Assembly (NCBI RefSeq): GCF_011009015.1
Contig: NZ_CP048881.1
Coordinates: 1 to 64,000, forward strand
Origin: Spartinivicinus ruber
Lineage (GTDB): Bacteria; Pseudomonadota; Gammaproteobacteria; Pseudomonadales; Zooshikellaceae
Reading direction: 5' to 3'
DNA length: 64,000 nucleotides
In this document: positions 1 to 8,414 of the stretch, piece by piece
Layout: each line of letters starts with the position of its first letter
Numbering within the stretch: the stretch's first letter is position 1
The notes under the pieces: model-generated
The model's input: only the letters and a program-made list of their open reading frames with translations
Databases searched by the model: none
Told to the model about the DNA's origin: nothing
Program-made: the position numbers and the translations under genes

Positions 1-165
1 CTATGTTTTGATATTTACATTTTCTAACTAGTGCTGGAAATGTATAGTTTAGAAAATTATTATCTTGCTGTTATTAAGAAGCGACAAAACCAGAAAAATA
101 TGAATTTGTGTATAAGTTGATCTGAATTTTATACCACACTATTACTATTTCTGCAGACTTTAAAG

Positions 166-222
166 AACCCTTAATCCTCAACCCTATCATCTGGCAAGAT
201 CATAGCCAAACAGAGTAGGGCG
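166..222 (-). pseudogene. Remnant copy of the 3' end of the LuxR-type gene
   Basis: The stretch from agaaccc through catctggcaaga to gagtagggc closely repeats the 3' end of the small LuxR-type gene at 1383-1718 (matching bases around 1400-1471), in the same orientation, with a few substitutions and a short gap. Read leftward it would encode the hydrophobic tail ending near LPDDG. There is no open frame upstream, so it is a leftover fragment. The intact copy is about 1.25 kb away, with the PEP-CTERM-like gene between them. Confidence 0.6.
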
Positions 223-373
223 TTTACCTTCTCCCAGTCAGTGATGATTTTCCATTCAATTCATACAACTTCTGTCGGCAAATGTAAATATATGTAAAGT
301 CTTTTGCTCTTAAATATTATTTCAGGTAGACATATCAAATGCTTTAAGTATTTTTATTAACAAAAGAACAAAT

Positions 374-514
374 ATTAAAATAAAAAATATACTTTTTTCT
401 TCGCTGCTCATGACTTCTAGCTTTGCAGCTAATGTAGTCGATTATATGGGGAAGGTTAAAGATGGGTGTACGCTAAATGGGGAAGATCAAGTGTTCCTGG
501 CTGATCCTTCGTAA
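374..514 (+). other. Possible small secreted peptide without an ATG start, perhaps decayed
   Basis: An open frame ending at TAA 512-514 reads like an export signal (IKIKNILFSSLLMTSSFAA) followed by about 27 residues with one Cys (KDGCTLNG). No ATG, GTG or TTG lies upstream in frame before the sequence loses signal-peptide character. The only plausible start is ATT at 374, and there is no good ribosome binding site. Either it uses a rare start or it has lost its start codon. The rest of 1-593 shows no other gene. Confidence 0.3.
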
Positions 515-593
515 TTACCCTTTAAATTAATTAAACGCATTACCCCACCATCAGGCAGGGTAGGGGGATTTACTGTTTCAAGTGTAGAAGTGT

Positions 594-1187
594 TCAATTA
601 GCTACAAAAGTGCGGCGCAGTAATAATCCAGCCATGCCTACCATCATTAGTGGCCAAAAGGGAGGCTCTGAAATGTGCTTAATCGTAGCTTTGAAAGAGG
701 CTGTTGATGAAGTGACATTTTCAAAGAGTAAAACACCACTATTAGTGATAATATCAACTCCCCATTGTAAGAATCTGGCGCTACCAGAAATTAGGTTAGT
801 AGAGGAAAGCATATCCCAAGTGTTAAATAAGGAATCAGAAGGGCCATTGTATAGGTCGGTACCACTATGACCAAGGTCTACACTTCTTGAAAATCCAACA
901 ATTGCAGAATTGTTATTAACAAAAGTGCGTGTTTTTGAAATAAAGTCAAATATACCCAAACCATCAATTTTTACTTTGGCGGTTAAGTGCTGAATTGCAA
1001 AGCCATGACCGTCAAACTTGATTCTATCTTCAGTATCCCCAAAAGCTGTGAATGTAATATTTTTATTTAAAAAGTTGGTGTTTCCTATTGATCCAGAGCC
1101 TATTCCTGTATGAGTAAATTCTATTGGAATGGCATTTGCTGTACTTGATAAAATTAAATTGATTAATAATAATACAATTGTTTTCAT
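594..1187 (-). CDS. Secreted protein with a PEP-CTERM-like sorting tail
   Basis: About 197 residues. I start at ATG 1187, because an agggaa Shine-Dalgarno lies just upstream and the protein then begins with a clear signal peptide (MKTIVLLLINLILSSTANA). The C-terminus is SEPPFWP, then a hydrophobic stretch LMMVGMAGLLL, then RR. That is the tripartite PEP-CTERM layout (short motif, membrane helix, basic end) recognised by exosortase systems, although the motif is EPP rather than PEP. The beta-rich middle resembles surface or extracellular-matrix proteins of this class. Function unknown. It stands alone, leftward, and may be host chromosome or prophage cargo. Confidence 0.7.
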   Translation of the reverse strand: MKTIVLLLINLILSSTANAIPIEFTHTGIGSGSIGNTNFLNKNITFTAFGDTEDRIKFDGHGFAIQHLTAKVKIDGLGIFDFISKTRTFVNNNSAIVGFSRSVDLGHSGTDLYNGPSDSLFNTWDMLSSTNLISGSARFLQWGVDIITNSGVLLFENVTSSTASFKATIKHISEPPFWPLMMVGMAGLLLRRTFVAN

Positions 1188-1382
1188 ATATTTCCCTATC
1201 ATCAATGATTGCACGAGTTTATTTAATACAACAATAATGACAGGAAAAAATATGTAAAAGTGGTAATGTTTATATGAAGTTTAATAAAGAATTATTAGAA
1301 TAATTTTGATTAATGTAAAATTAACTGACAACTAAATACCCTCGTCTTGTTTACATAGGACGAGAGTATAGTGACATTCAAA

Positions 1383-1718
1383 TCAAACAATCAGCCTACT
1401 ATAAGAACCTCTAATCCTTGTTCTCTCACGCCTAAACCCATCATCTGGCAAGACCATAGCCAAGCAGAGTAGGGCACTTAAAGCCCTTGGTAGCAGCACA
1501 CCCAGCAAGAACGCACGACTCATCATGTGTGTTTTGGTCTTAGCTCCAAGTTTCGCAAATATCGGACGACTGGCGATGGTTATGTCAGTGCTTAACTCCT
1601 TTTCTACCTGGCTGTCTGTTTTGCCATCGGCCAGAGCTACAAGAATTTGCAGCTCAGTTTCAGTCAGTGACTGGCTTTGTATGCCAATCACTTCGTTACC
1701 TAGAATTTCCTTACTCAT
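1383..1718 (-). CDS. Small LuxR/GerE-type helix-turn-helix protein
   Basis: A 111-residue protein. Residues 18-75 match a GerE/LuxR DNA-binding domain (LTETELQILVALADGKTDSQ, then a recognition helix and KLGAKTKTHMMSRA). There is no receiver or ligand-binding domain before it, so it acts, if at all, as a stand-alone DNA-binding module. A hydrophobic segment (residues 76-91) and a basic tail follow. Its start overlaps the end of the upstream 74-residue gene by 8 bp, so both are probably translated from one leftward mRNA. The extreme 3' end is repeated as a fragment near position 190. Target genes unknown. Confidence 0.65.
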   Translation of the reverse strand: MSKEILGNEVIGIQSQSLTETELQILVALADGKTDSQVEKELSTDITIASRPIFAKLGAKTKTHMMSRAFLLGVLLPRALSALLCLAMVLPDDGFRRERTRIRGSYSRLIV

Positions 1719-1935
1719 TAATGATTAATTCCAACTCTTCTTTTAGCTTGTTTGACAGTATGTAAATGTCCTGTAGCCGGTCATGAGGGAGAGAACCACC
1801 CTCATTTTCTAGCAGTGTTTTGCTAATAGTCTCGATGCCGCTAGCCATTGCTCTGTAGTAATTAAAGCAAGCTGTTATTTTGCTCTTGCTCATAGCAATA
1901 GGCTGGCTTTGATTGGTAGCAATTGAATTGTTCAT
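1711..1935 (-). CDS. Small hypothetical protein between replication-type and LuxR-type genes
   Basis: A 74-residue, mostly helical protein with an acidic C-terminal helix (KLKEELELIINE). Not recognised. It overlaps the end of the DnaT-like gene by about 74 bp in another frame and the LuxR-type start by 8 bp. This is the tight packing expected of a phage operon. The overlaps at both ends argue that it is translated, but it could be spurious. Confidence 0.5.
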   Translation of the reverse strand: MNNSIATNQSQPIAMSKSKITACFNYYRAMASGIETISKTLLENEGGSLPHDRLQDIYILSNKLKEELELIINE

Positions 1936-2716
1936 GTTCGCTCTTTTGATTGCAGTTGTTTATTTTAAGGTCATTATCAAAGTTGATACCGTCTGCCCAT
2001 GAGGTGTCTGTAAGGACTTCACGAGTGGTATGTGGTTCTTTGTATAATGAGTTAAGGTGATTCGTGCGGCGCTCTGTCATAAGCTGTCTAGCCTCCAGCA
2101 ACTTCAGTTGTTGCAAGTGGCGGGGCCATTGGCGCTGAAGGTGATTTAAAAATGCAGCGTTCCAACCTGTACGTTTACTACCATTGTCTAGCCAGTACAT
2201 ACGAAACTCGTCTAACTGTTCGGCGGCAAATCCGTGGTTAATGCCTAAGTTTTCTAATGCCTGGTCTAGAGTGTCCCAATTTGGCTCCCAATCCATTGTC
2301 ATTGGTTTTTTATTGTTTATTTTTTTATCTGGTGAATTTTTAGACTCTGCTTGATCAGTAGTAGAATATTTATTTAATTCATTGATAGTTTGGGGTCCAG
2401 GCTGGACCGGGGTAGGGTCAGCTTGAACCGATGCAGAATTCGGGGATTTTGGTATATTCAGGATATAAAGATTAGAGGTATTTTCGCGGCCACTTTTGTT
2501 TTTGCGATTAATATATGAGATTATTTTTTGATCTTTTAATGTTTTGATATGACGCTTAACTGATGAACGAGACGCACCAGAGTCCTCACAAATAGTCTGA
2601 ATAGAAGGCCAGCACTGGTTGAACTCGTTAGCTCTTTCGGCCAATGCTTTTAGAATAGCTTTAGGTGTAACAGCCAGGCTCTGTTGATTAGCCCATTTAA
2701 TAGCCGCAATAGACAT
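1862..2716 (-). CDS. HTH plus DnaT-like primosomal protein
   Basis: A 284-residue protein. The N-terminus (about 1-75) is a winged HTH of the HTH_36 type found in phage replication O-like proteins (PSIQTICEDSGASRSSVKRHIK). A low-complexity linker follows. Residues about 140-195 match a DnaT DNA-binding domain (MDWEPNWDTL, FRMYWLDNG, GWNAAFLNHLQRQWPRH). DnaT helps load the replicative helicase at a primosome, so a helicase-loading role in phage replication is likely. An aaggg Shine-Dalgarno precedes the start. It is first in a leftward operon, opposite the main replication genes. Confidence 0.7.
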   Translation of the reverse strand: MSIAAIKWANQQSLAVTPKAILKALAERANEFNQCWPSIQTICEDSGASRSSVKRHIKTLKDQKIISYINRKNKSGRENTSNLYILNIPKSPNSASVQADPTPVQPGPQTINELNKYSTTDQAESKNSPDKKINNKKPMTMDWEPNWDTLDQALENLGINHGFAAEQLDEFRMYWLDNGSKRTGWNAAFLNHLQRQWPRHLQQLKLLEARQLMTERRTNHLNSLYKEPHTTREVLTDTSWADGINFDNDLKINNCNQKSEHEQFNCYQSKPAYCYEQEQNNSLL

Positions 2717-3259
2717 GCAAACCCTTAATACTTTCCAGGTTAATAAGCGATAACTGTCGTATATTTAAGCGTTTGATGTCAGGTGAAATTCTTCACTAAC
2801 AGTTATTCAGGGCGAGCGAAAACCCTGCGACAGTGTGCGAATAAAATAAAAATTAAATGTGTAGAGGCGACTGATTAGCTGCTAGATATACAGTCTACAG
2901 ACGGACTACGGGTGAGGAATGAAAGTATTTTGGGAATGATGAAATTTTGATGATTATTCATTTTATTACCGAGAGAGATTTATTTAGTTAGTTTCTCCAT
3001 TGTTTAATAAATGGCGGCAGGTGTCAACTATCAGGAACTCTCGGAATCCTGATGAAGCTTATTTCCACAGAGTGGTATTGTATTGAGCTTTCTCCACCCG
3101 CCATAAAAGCATAATATCAGGCGTACACTATCACAAAACCGTGAAAAAAACACAGAGGTGTGTGTTAACCGGCTAAGTAAGATGAGACTTAGGCTTATGA
3201 GCTGCTATGACTCATATTGCGAGAGGTTTTTTATTAAGTCTGGTTGTTTTGTGATCAAA
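2717..3259. other. Non-coding stretch between repressor and left operon
   Basis: About 540 bp without a convincing gene. Only very short frames occur, such as a 26-codon leftward ATG frame near 3115-3035 (MAGGESSIQYHS...) with no strong ribosome site. It probably holds the leader and promoter of the leftward operon. The operator-like site at 3260-3279 borders it on the right. Confidence 0.4.
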
Positions 3260-3279
3260 GTTAAACGATTTTGTTTAAC
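3260..3279. promoter_or_regulatory. Repressor operator-like palindrome downstream of the repressor gene
   Basis: GTTAAACGATTTTGTTTAAC is an almost perfect palindrome. Its inner 16 bp (3262-3277) differ from the operators in the promoter region (4001-4016 and 4019-4034) by only one or two bases. It sits immediately after the repressor stop codon, where it could control a leftward promoter feeding the DnaT-like operon or limit read-through of the repressor transcript. Confidence 0.65.
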
Positions 3280-3282
3280 TAC

Positions 3283-3915
3283 TCATCTCTCTCGAAAAAT
3301 AACTTCAGCACGGCCCAATACTTCAATTTGTGAAAACTTTTCCTTACTAACTTTCTGGTCGGGGAAAAAAACATCTTCATTTAATGATTCAATTATAACA
3401 TCACCATCTTCTGTTTCCTGAAGCCAGCGAAACCAAATCTTTTCATGTACCTTGATAGCAAATAAATCTTTTTTCTCAGAAAGAATAGCTTTCTTGTTGA
3501 TGACTATGTGATCACTCTTGTGTAGCACTGGGTCCATACAATCATCATTTACAGGAACTGTTGAAACATCATCTTTAGTTAAGTTGCGTTGATTTAGCCA
3601 GTCTTTGGTGAGAGCAAAATTATCATCCTCTTTAGTTTGCTCTTGAGATAAGTGAACTAAGTTTGAATGATCTATTTCATACCCTGCGAGCCATGCTGCG
3701 CTAACACCATAGAAGCGTGCAAATTCTTCAAGTTGAAAGTAGTTGGGCTTTCTTGTCCCATATTCAAAATTGGCAAGTCTTCCTAAAGTTATACCAAATT
3801 GTTTAGCTACTTCAGTTTTGTTTAACCCAGTGCGTAATCTTGCTGTTTCTAAGCGTTTACCAACTTCACACCAGTATTTTTCAATTACTTCAGAGTCTAT
3901 ATCTAAGGCGAACAT
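3283..3915 (-). CDS. Prophage repressor, XRE HTH + S24-like domain with a degenerate dyad
   Basis: 210 residues. An XRE helix-turn-helix (about 16-80; TEVAKQFGITLGRLANFEYG) is followed by an S24/LexA-type C-terminal domain (about 118-208). In this family a Ser in the (N)DDSM motif and a later Lys drive RecA-stimulated self-cleavage. Here the motif is VNDDCMDP, with Cys at 126, and the Lys position reads IWFRWL, with Arg at 163. Self-cleavage is therefore doubtful, and the domain probably serves only for dimerisation. It is transcribed leftward from a strong promoter at 3948-3976, with an operator in its leader, so it is probably autoregulated. Confidence 0.85.
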   Translation of the reverse strand: MFALDIDSEVIEKYWCEVGKRLETARLRTGLNKTEVAKQFGITLGRLANFEYGTRKPNYFQLEEFARFYGVSAAWLAGYEIDHSNLVHLSQEQTKEDDNFALTKDWLNQRNLTKDDVSTVPVNDDCMDPVLHKSDHIVINKKAILSEKKDLFAIKVHEKIWFRWLQETEDGDVIIESLNEDVFFPDQKVSKEKFSQIEVLGRAEVIFRER

Positions 3916-3919
3916 AAGT

Positions 3920-3935
3920 TACACAAATTTGTTTA
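3920..3935. promoter_or_regulatory. Third operator-like site in the repressor leader
   Basis: TACACAAATTTGTTTA keeps the half-site spacing and most bases of the TAAAC(A/G)ATATTGTTTA operators. It lies between the predicted repressor start point (about 3941) and its ATG (3915), a position suited to autorepression. Confidence 0.5.
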
Positions 3936-3947
3936 GTTAGTGTTTGG

Positions 3948-3976
3948 ACTATACATTTGGCTGTTTTTTGTGTCAA
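3948..3976 (-). promoter_or_regulatory. Leftward promoter of the repressor gene
   Basis: On the minus strand there is a perfect -35 TTGACA (3976-3971), a 17-bp spacer and a -10 TATAGT (3953-3948). This predicts transcription starting near 3941, about 26 nt before the repressor ATG. It is the only strong leftward promoter between the repressor and the divergent early operon. Confidence 0.75.
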
Positions 3977-3998
3977 AAAAAGTGAATCAAATAAAAAA

Positions 3999-4038
3999 GT
4001 TAAACAATATTGTTTAGTTAAACGATATTGTTTATGAT
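3999..4038 (+). promoter_or_regulatory. Rightward early promoter covered by two operators
   Basis: Two 16-bp palindromes, TAAACAATATTGTTTA (4001-4016, perfect) and TAAACGATATTGTTTA (4019-4034, one mismatch), lie 18 bp apart centre to centre, on the same face of the helix to within a turn. A rightward promoter TTGTTT (4010-4015), 17-bp spacer, TATGAT (4033-4038) is embedded in them. Repressor binding would block it directly. This is the equivalent of lambda pR/OR. Confidence 0.75.
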
Positions 4039-4074
4039 GGCCCTCGATGGAATGAAAAGAATGATGAAAGTGAT

Positions 4075-4506
4075 ATGTACCTAATGAAAAAAACAGAAAT
4101 GGACGATAAACAAACAAAACTGGATTGTGTGGATTTTTTGGCCTCGCTTTTAGAGCAGGCAAAACAAAAAGAACGGGAAGCGAGAGAGCATCGGTTAAGC
4201 ATTGAAGAGCGCCTTATTGATGTGATTGGCCGTGAAGTAGAAGGCAGTAGAAGCCAAAGATCAGATAAGTACCGAGTCAGAACAGTATCAACGCTCAAGC
4301 GAAAAGTTGATCAGGAACGAGTACACGACTTAATCAATTTAATTGGCTCAGATGTGTTTGCTGATGTTTTCCGTGTGAAGTATGAAATTAACAAAGCTGA
4401 GTTTATAAGGTTGAGAGACGCCAGCCCGAATAAATTTATGATGGTAAGCAACATAATTACAACAACACCCACAAAGACGGCTGTTGAAGTGGAGAAGCTG
4501 CACTAA
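4075..4506 (+). CDS. Early phage protein, first gene of the replication operon
   Basis: 143 residues, with a helical N-terminus rich in Lys and Glu (LLEQAKQKEREAREHRLSIEERLIDVIG), then a short beta-rich domain (KYRVRTVSTLKRKVD). The size, layout and position, directly before an AAA_24 ATPase and a DUF669 protein, match the DUF7173-like early proteins of many temperate phages. I could not confirm that family by search. A gaaag Shine-Dalgarno precedes ATG 4075; ATG 4084 is an alternative. Its stop overlaps the next start (TAATG). A role in recombination or host-nuclease control is only a guess. Confidence 0.6.
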   Translation: MYLMKKTEMDDKQTKLDCVDFLASLLEQAKQKEREAREHRLSIEERLIDVIGREVEGSRSQRSDKYRVRTVSTLKRKVDQERVHDLINLIGSDVFADVFRVKYEINKAEFIRLRDASPNKFMMVSNIITTTPTKTAVEVEKLH

Positions 4507-5276
4507 TGGCCATTTCACTAAACAGCATATCGAAAACAAAGGGGAAGCAAGCCCCGCGTATATTGCTCTACGGCACACATGGCATTGGTAAAACGACATT
4601 TGCAGCTAATGCACCTAACCCCATTTTTTTATTTACGGAAGACGGGGCAGGGCAGTTAACCGTTGATTCGTTTCCATTGCTGAAGAGCTATGAGGATGTC
4701 ATCGGCGCACTCAATGCGCTGCTAAACGAAGAGCACGACTATAAAACCGTGGTGCTCGACTCGTTAGACCATTTAGAGCCGTTGGTGTGGGAACACACAG
4801 CCGTTAAAGCAGGCAAGGTCAGTATTGAGGATTTCGGCTTTGGTAAGGGTTATCTAGAAGCACTGAACAACTGGCGGCAAATACTCGATTTACTCGACCG
4901 GCTCAGAAATGAAAAAAACATGGCGTATATCTTAACCGCCCATGCCCACATTAAACGGTTTGATAGTCCTGAGTGTGAACCTTATGACCGCTATCAAATT
5001 AAGCTACATGACAAGGCCAGTGCTTTGGTGCAGGAAAGTTTAGATTGTGTGTTTTTCTGTAATTACCAGACCGTTGTACAAAAGACAGATGTGGGTTTTG
5101 GTAAAGAAAAAACACGCGGCATCGGTACCGGGCAGCGGAATATCTACACAGTAGAGAAGCCTGCGTATATCGCTAAGAACCGCTTTAACTTACCGGAAAA
5201 ACTGCCACTCGATTGGGGGGCATTTGTAACCGCATTACAAAATAATAAAGCAGTAGGAACGAATATTAATGGCTAA
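4506..5276 (+). CDS. AAA_24 / Sak4-like P-loop ATPase
   Basis: 256 residues. Walker A is GTHGIGKTT (residues 23-31) and Walker B is TVVLD (81-85), in the RecA-like fold of phage AAA_24 proteins such as Sak4. These bind single-stranded DNA and promote strand annealing, working with a phage single-strand-binding protein. The next gene encodes a DUF669 protein, the usual partner, followed by an exonuclease. The three look like a phage homologous recombination set. It overlaps its neighbours by 1 and 8 bp. Confidence 0.85.
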   Translation: MAISLNSISKTKGKQAPRILLYGTHGIGKTTFAANAPNPIFLFTEDGAGQLTVDSFPLLKSYEDVIGALNALLNEEHDYKTVVLDSLDHLEPLVWEHTAVKAGKVSIEDFGFGKGYLEALNNWRQILDLLDRLRNEKNMAYILTAHAHIKRFDSPECEPYDRYQIKLHDKASALVQESLDCVFFCNYQTVVQKTDVGFGKEKTRGIGTGQRNIYTVEKPAYIAKNRFNLPEKLPLDWGAFVTALQNNKAVGTNING

Positions 5277-5748
5277 TTTTGGATTTAATTTAAGTGAACA
5301 TCCGCCTGAAGAAGGGTTTAAACCGATTCCGCCGGGGGATTATCCCGCAATCATCACAGAGGCTGAAATTAAGCCTAACAGTGCGAATACTGGCGCTTAT
5401 ATAAAAGTGAAGTTTGTGATTACTGAGGGAGAGTATGTAAATAGAGTGATTTTCAATAATTATAATATTTCTCACCCAAACCCACAGGCGGAGCAAATAG
5501 GCCGTGGTCAGTTATCTGCATTGTGTTTGGCTATTGGTTTACCTAATGCCAGCGACAGTGATCAACTGTTAAACCAGAGTTGTATGATTACCTTGAAGAT
5601 TAAAAATAACCCGCAATATGGGCCGCAGAACGAAATTAAAGGGTATGCACCAATAGCACAACCCATGCAGCCCCAAGCACCACAACAGCAGCCTATCGCC
5701 GCCCATACGCCGCCATTTAATCAGCCAGGGCAGCAATCAGGGTGGTAA
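5269..5748 (+). CDS. DUF669 protein, probable phage single-strand DNA-binding partner
   Basis: 159 residues. An OB-fold-like core (GDYPAIITEAEIKP, YIKVKFVITEGEYVNRVIFNNY) matches DUF669, and a Pro/Gln-rich disordered tail (about 128-159) resembles the tail of SSB proteins. DUF669 genes sit beside Sak4-type ATPases, and an SSB role is the common inference. It overlaps the ATPase gene by 8 bp. Confidence 0.75.
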   Translation: MANFGFNLSEHPPEEGFKPIPPGDYPAIITEAEIKPNSANTGAYIKVKFVITEGEYVNRVIFNNYNISHPNPQAEQIGRGQLSALCLAIGLPNASDSDQLLNQSCMITLKIKNNPQYGPQNEIKGYAPIAQPMQPQAPQQQPIAAHTPPFNQPGQQSGW

Positions 5749-5766
5749 TTAATTATTTAAAAAATA

Positions 5767-6807
5767 ATGGAGCAAAATCTAGCAACTGAAACAATTAATA
5801 CTATTTATCTGCATTATAAAAACAAATCTGACAACGGTTTTCGCGGCCATCTCGGCGCTTCCATCATTGGCAAACCTTGCGAGCGCGCTATCTGGTATGA
5901 CTTCAGGTGGTGTACACCCAGCGACTTAGAAGGGCGTTTGTACCGGCTGTTTGATACAGGTCACTTGGCCGAAGACCGCTTTGCAGCTGACTTACAGGCA
6001 ATTGGGGTTAAACTGAACACAGTTAACCCTCAGACGGGTAAGCAATATCAAATCCAAGCGTGTGATGGTTTTTTTGGGGGCAGCCTTGACGGTATTGCCA
6101 TGGGGTTTCCTGAAAACCCCACTCAAAAACATGTCGTTGAAATGAAAACCCATAGCGATAAAAGCTTTAAACAATTAAAGAAAAAAGGCGTTAAAGAAGC
6201 CAAGCCGCAGCATTACACGCAAATGCAAATGTACATGTCAGCAAGCAAAATACATAACGCGTTTTATATTGCAGTCAATAAAGATACAGACGAATTATAC
6301 GGTGAGTTTGTTGAGTTTGATCAAGACCATGCAGACCGGCATATCGAGAAAGCCGCCCGAATTATTTGCAGTGATAAACCGCTCGATAAAGTCAGTGATA
6401 ACCCTAGTTGGTATGAGTGCAAACTCTGTGATCACCAGGCTATTTGCCATGGAAATAAAGCGCCAGCGGTCAATTGCCGGACCTGCTTACATGTCGGTGT
6501 TGAAACGGAAGGGCGTTGGGAATGTAAGCGTTATGCCGTCACGTTAACAGAAGAACAACAGCAGTGGGGTTGCCAATCACACATGTACAACCCGTATTTG
6601 TTGGTTAATTTTGCTGAGGTGTTAGACGCGGGTGACTATTGGATTAAATACGTTTTGAAAGAAACAGGCGAAATATTTATTAGTGGTGAAGACCCGGAGC
6701 AATTGAGTAGTAGCGAGATTCGGGCAGTAGACGACAAAAGCCTTTTAACTGACAGCAACGTCAGTACGCTACGAGAAGCGTTTAACGCACAACTAACGGA
6801 GGGCTAA
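5767..6807 (+). CDS. PD-(D/E)XK exonuclease with Cas4-like iron-sulfur cysteines
   Basis: 346 residues. Catalytic residues of a RecB/Cas4-type nuclease are visible: D108 (GGSLDGI), E125 and K127 (EMKT), and Q153 (TQMQMYM). Four cysteines are placed like a Cas4/AddB Fe-S cluster: C38 (KPCERAIWYDF) and C218, C221, C227 (ECKLCDHQAIC). A further Cys group (C237, C240, C253) may bind zinc. It probably resects DNA ends for the upstream annealing proteins. The helicase gene starts 3 bp after the stop. Confidence 0.8.
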   Translation: MEQNLATETINTIYLHYKNKSDNGFRGHLGASIIGKPCERAIWYDFRWCTPSDLEGRLYRLFDTGHLAEDRFAADLQAIGVKLNTVNPQTGKQYQIQACDGFFGGSLDGIAMGFPENPTQKHVVEMKTHSDKSFKQLKKKGVKEAKPQHYTQMQMYMSASKIHNAFYIAVNKDTDELYGEFVEFDQDHADRHIEKAARIICSDKPLDKVSDNPSWYECKLCDHQAICHGNKAPAVNCRTCLHVGVETEGRWECKRYAVTLTEEQQQWGCQSHMYNPYLLVNFAEVLDAGDYWIKYVLKETGEIFISGEDPEQLSSSEIRAVDDKSLLTDSNVSTLREAFNAQLTEG

Positions 6808-6809
6808 CC

Positions 6810-8405
6810 ATGCAACTTCGTTGGTATCAGCGAGAATCGATTGACGCGGTTTATAAATATTTAACTGAAGAAACCGGCAACCCGCTTGTATGTGTCTCTA
6901 CTGGCGGGGGCAAGTCGGTCATTATTGCCAAGCTTATTGAGGAATTATTAAGTGAAAACCCAGGCCGACGGTTTTTAGTACTCAGCCATGTGAAAGAGAT
7001 ACTAGAGCAGAATTACGCAAAGCTAAAAACTATTAACCCTTATCTCGATATTGGTATTTATTCAGCGAGCCTAAAGCGCAAAGACACGGATTCACAAATA
7101 TTATTTGCGGGTATCCAATCCGTACATAGCAAGGCATTTGATCTACCACCTTATGATTTTGTGTTAGTGGATGAGTGCCATTTAATTAATGCTGAAAAAG
7201 ACAGCACCCTGTACAGCAAGTTTTTGCAGCACGCTTGCTTAATGAATCCCAAGCTTAGAATGGTGGGCTTTTCAGCTACGCCCTACCGAACTAAATCCGG
7301 GCTGTTAACGGAAGGGGACAACCCATTATTTCATAAAATTGTTTATGAAACCGATATACAGCAACTGATTGATGAAGGGTTTTTAAGCCCATTAGTCACC
7401 AAAGGTGGTCGAGAGAAAATCGATTTAACTGGCGTGCGGACTCAGCAGGGCGACTTTGCTACTAAGGATATGGAAAAGGCTGTCAGCAAAAACGACCTGA
7501 CAGATAAAGCCTTAGATGAGATATGCGAGCTAGGGGCAGACCGGCAAAGCTGGTTGATCTTTGGGGTATCAGTAAACCACTGCTTAGCGATAGAAGACAA
7601 GCTGAAAAAGCGAGGCATCCATTGTGGGCTAATACATGGAAAAACGCCTCTAAGCGCAAGGGTAGACCTCATTCGAAGTTACACAACAGGCAATTTACGT
7701 TGTTTAATTTCACAAGGTGTTCTTACAACCGGCTTTGATGCACCTAGAACCGACTTACTGGTATTGCTTAGGTCCACCAAATCCCCAGGGCTTTACATGC
7801 AGATTATGGGGCGTGGGCTGCGCATATCGCCAGAGACGGGCAAAACCAACTGTCTTGTATTGGATTACGGCGGCAACATCGAGCGCCACGGGCCAATAGA
7901 CCAGGTGACAGTAACCAACGTAGCCAGGAAGAAAAAAGGCCAAGCACCTATTAGAGAATGCCCCGAGTGTCTTCTATTACAGCTGGCAGCTCGGCGTGAG
8001 TGTGAAGAGTGTGGCCATATTTTTGAGATTAAAGAGAAGCCGAAGCACGAAATACAAGCCTCAAAAGATGCCGTTTTAAGCTCACAGGTTGAAGCTGAAT
8101 GGGTGCCAGTGAATGACGTGAATTACTTTGTGCATCAAAAAAAGGGCTCGCCTAACTCCATTCGTGTGGCCTACAGAACCGGCTTTGATTTTATTAATGA
8201 GTGGGTTTGTCCAGAGCATGAAGGGTATGCAAAGACCAAAGCACAAACGTGGTGGGTGCAACGTGTCGGGTATGACAGCCCGTTACCGTGTAACAGCCTT
8301 GAAGCTGTGAAGGTGCTGCAAACCATTCAAGTTAAAACACCCAGGGCCATACAAGTCAAACCTGATGGCAAATTTAAAAAAATAATGAGCTACGAATTTA
8401 ATTAG
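6810..8405 (+). CDS. DEAD/DEAH-type superfamily 2 helicase
   Basis: 531 residues. Walker A is STGGGKS (30-36), motif II is DECH (121-124), motif III is SAT (155-157), and motif VI is QIMGRGLR. Two RecA-like domains are followed by a CPEC...CEEC zinc ribbon and a C-terminal extension of about 120 residues. This is the SSL2/UvsW-like class common in phage replication operons, where it remodels forks or recombination intermediates. A ggaggg ribosome site precedes the ATG. It is co-transcribed with the nuclease and primase genes. Confidence 0.88.
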   Translation: MQLRWYQRESIDAVYKYLTEETGNPLVCVSTGGGKSVIIAKLIEELLSENPGRRFLVLSHVKEILEQNYAKLKTINPYLDIGIYSASLKRKDTDSQILFAGIQSVHSKAFDLPPYDFVLVDECHLINAEKDSTLYSKFLQHACLMNPKLRMVGFSATPYRTKSGLLTEGDNPLFHKIVYETDIQQLIDEGFLSPLVTKGGREKIDLTGVRTQQGDFATKDMEKAVSKNDLTDKALDEICELGADRQSWLIFGVSVNHCLAIEDKLKKRGIHCGLIHGKTPLSARVDLIRSYTTGNLRCLISQGVLTTGFDAPRTDLLVLLRSTKSPGLYMQIMGRGLRISPETGKTNCLVLDYGGNIERHGPIDQVTVTNVARKKKGQAPIRECPECLLLQLAARRECEECGHIFEIKEKPKHEIQASKDAVLSSQVEAEWVPVNDVNYFVHQKKGSPNSIRVAYRTGFDFINEWVCPEHEGYAKTKAQTWWVQRVGYDSPLPCNSLEAVKVLQTIQVKTPRAIQVKPDGKFKKIMSYEFN

Positions 8406-8414
8406 CAGTAAGCA

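Noticed and set aside
3158-3421. Rightward frame across the repressor end
   Set aside because: Antisense overlap with the repressor, no ribosome site, unusual composition.
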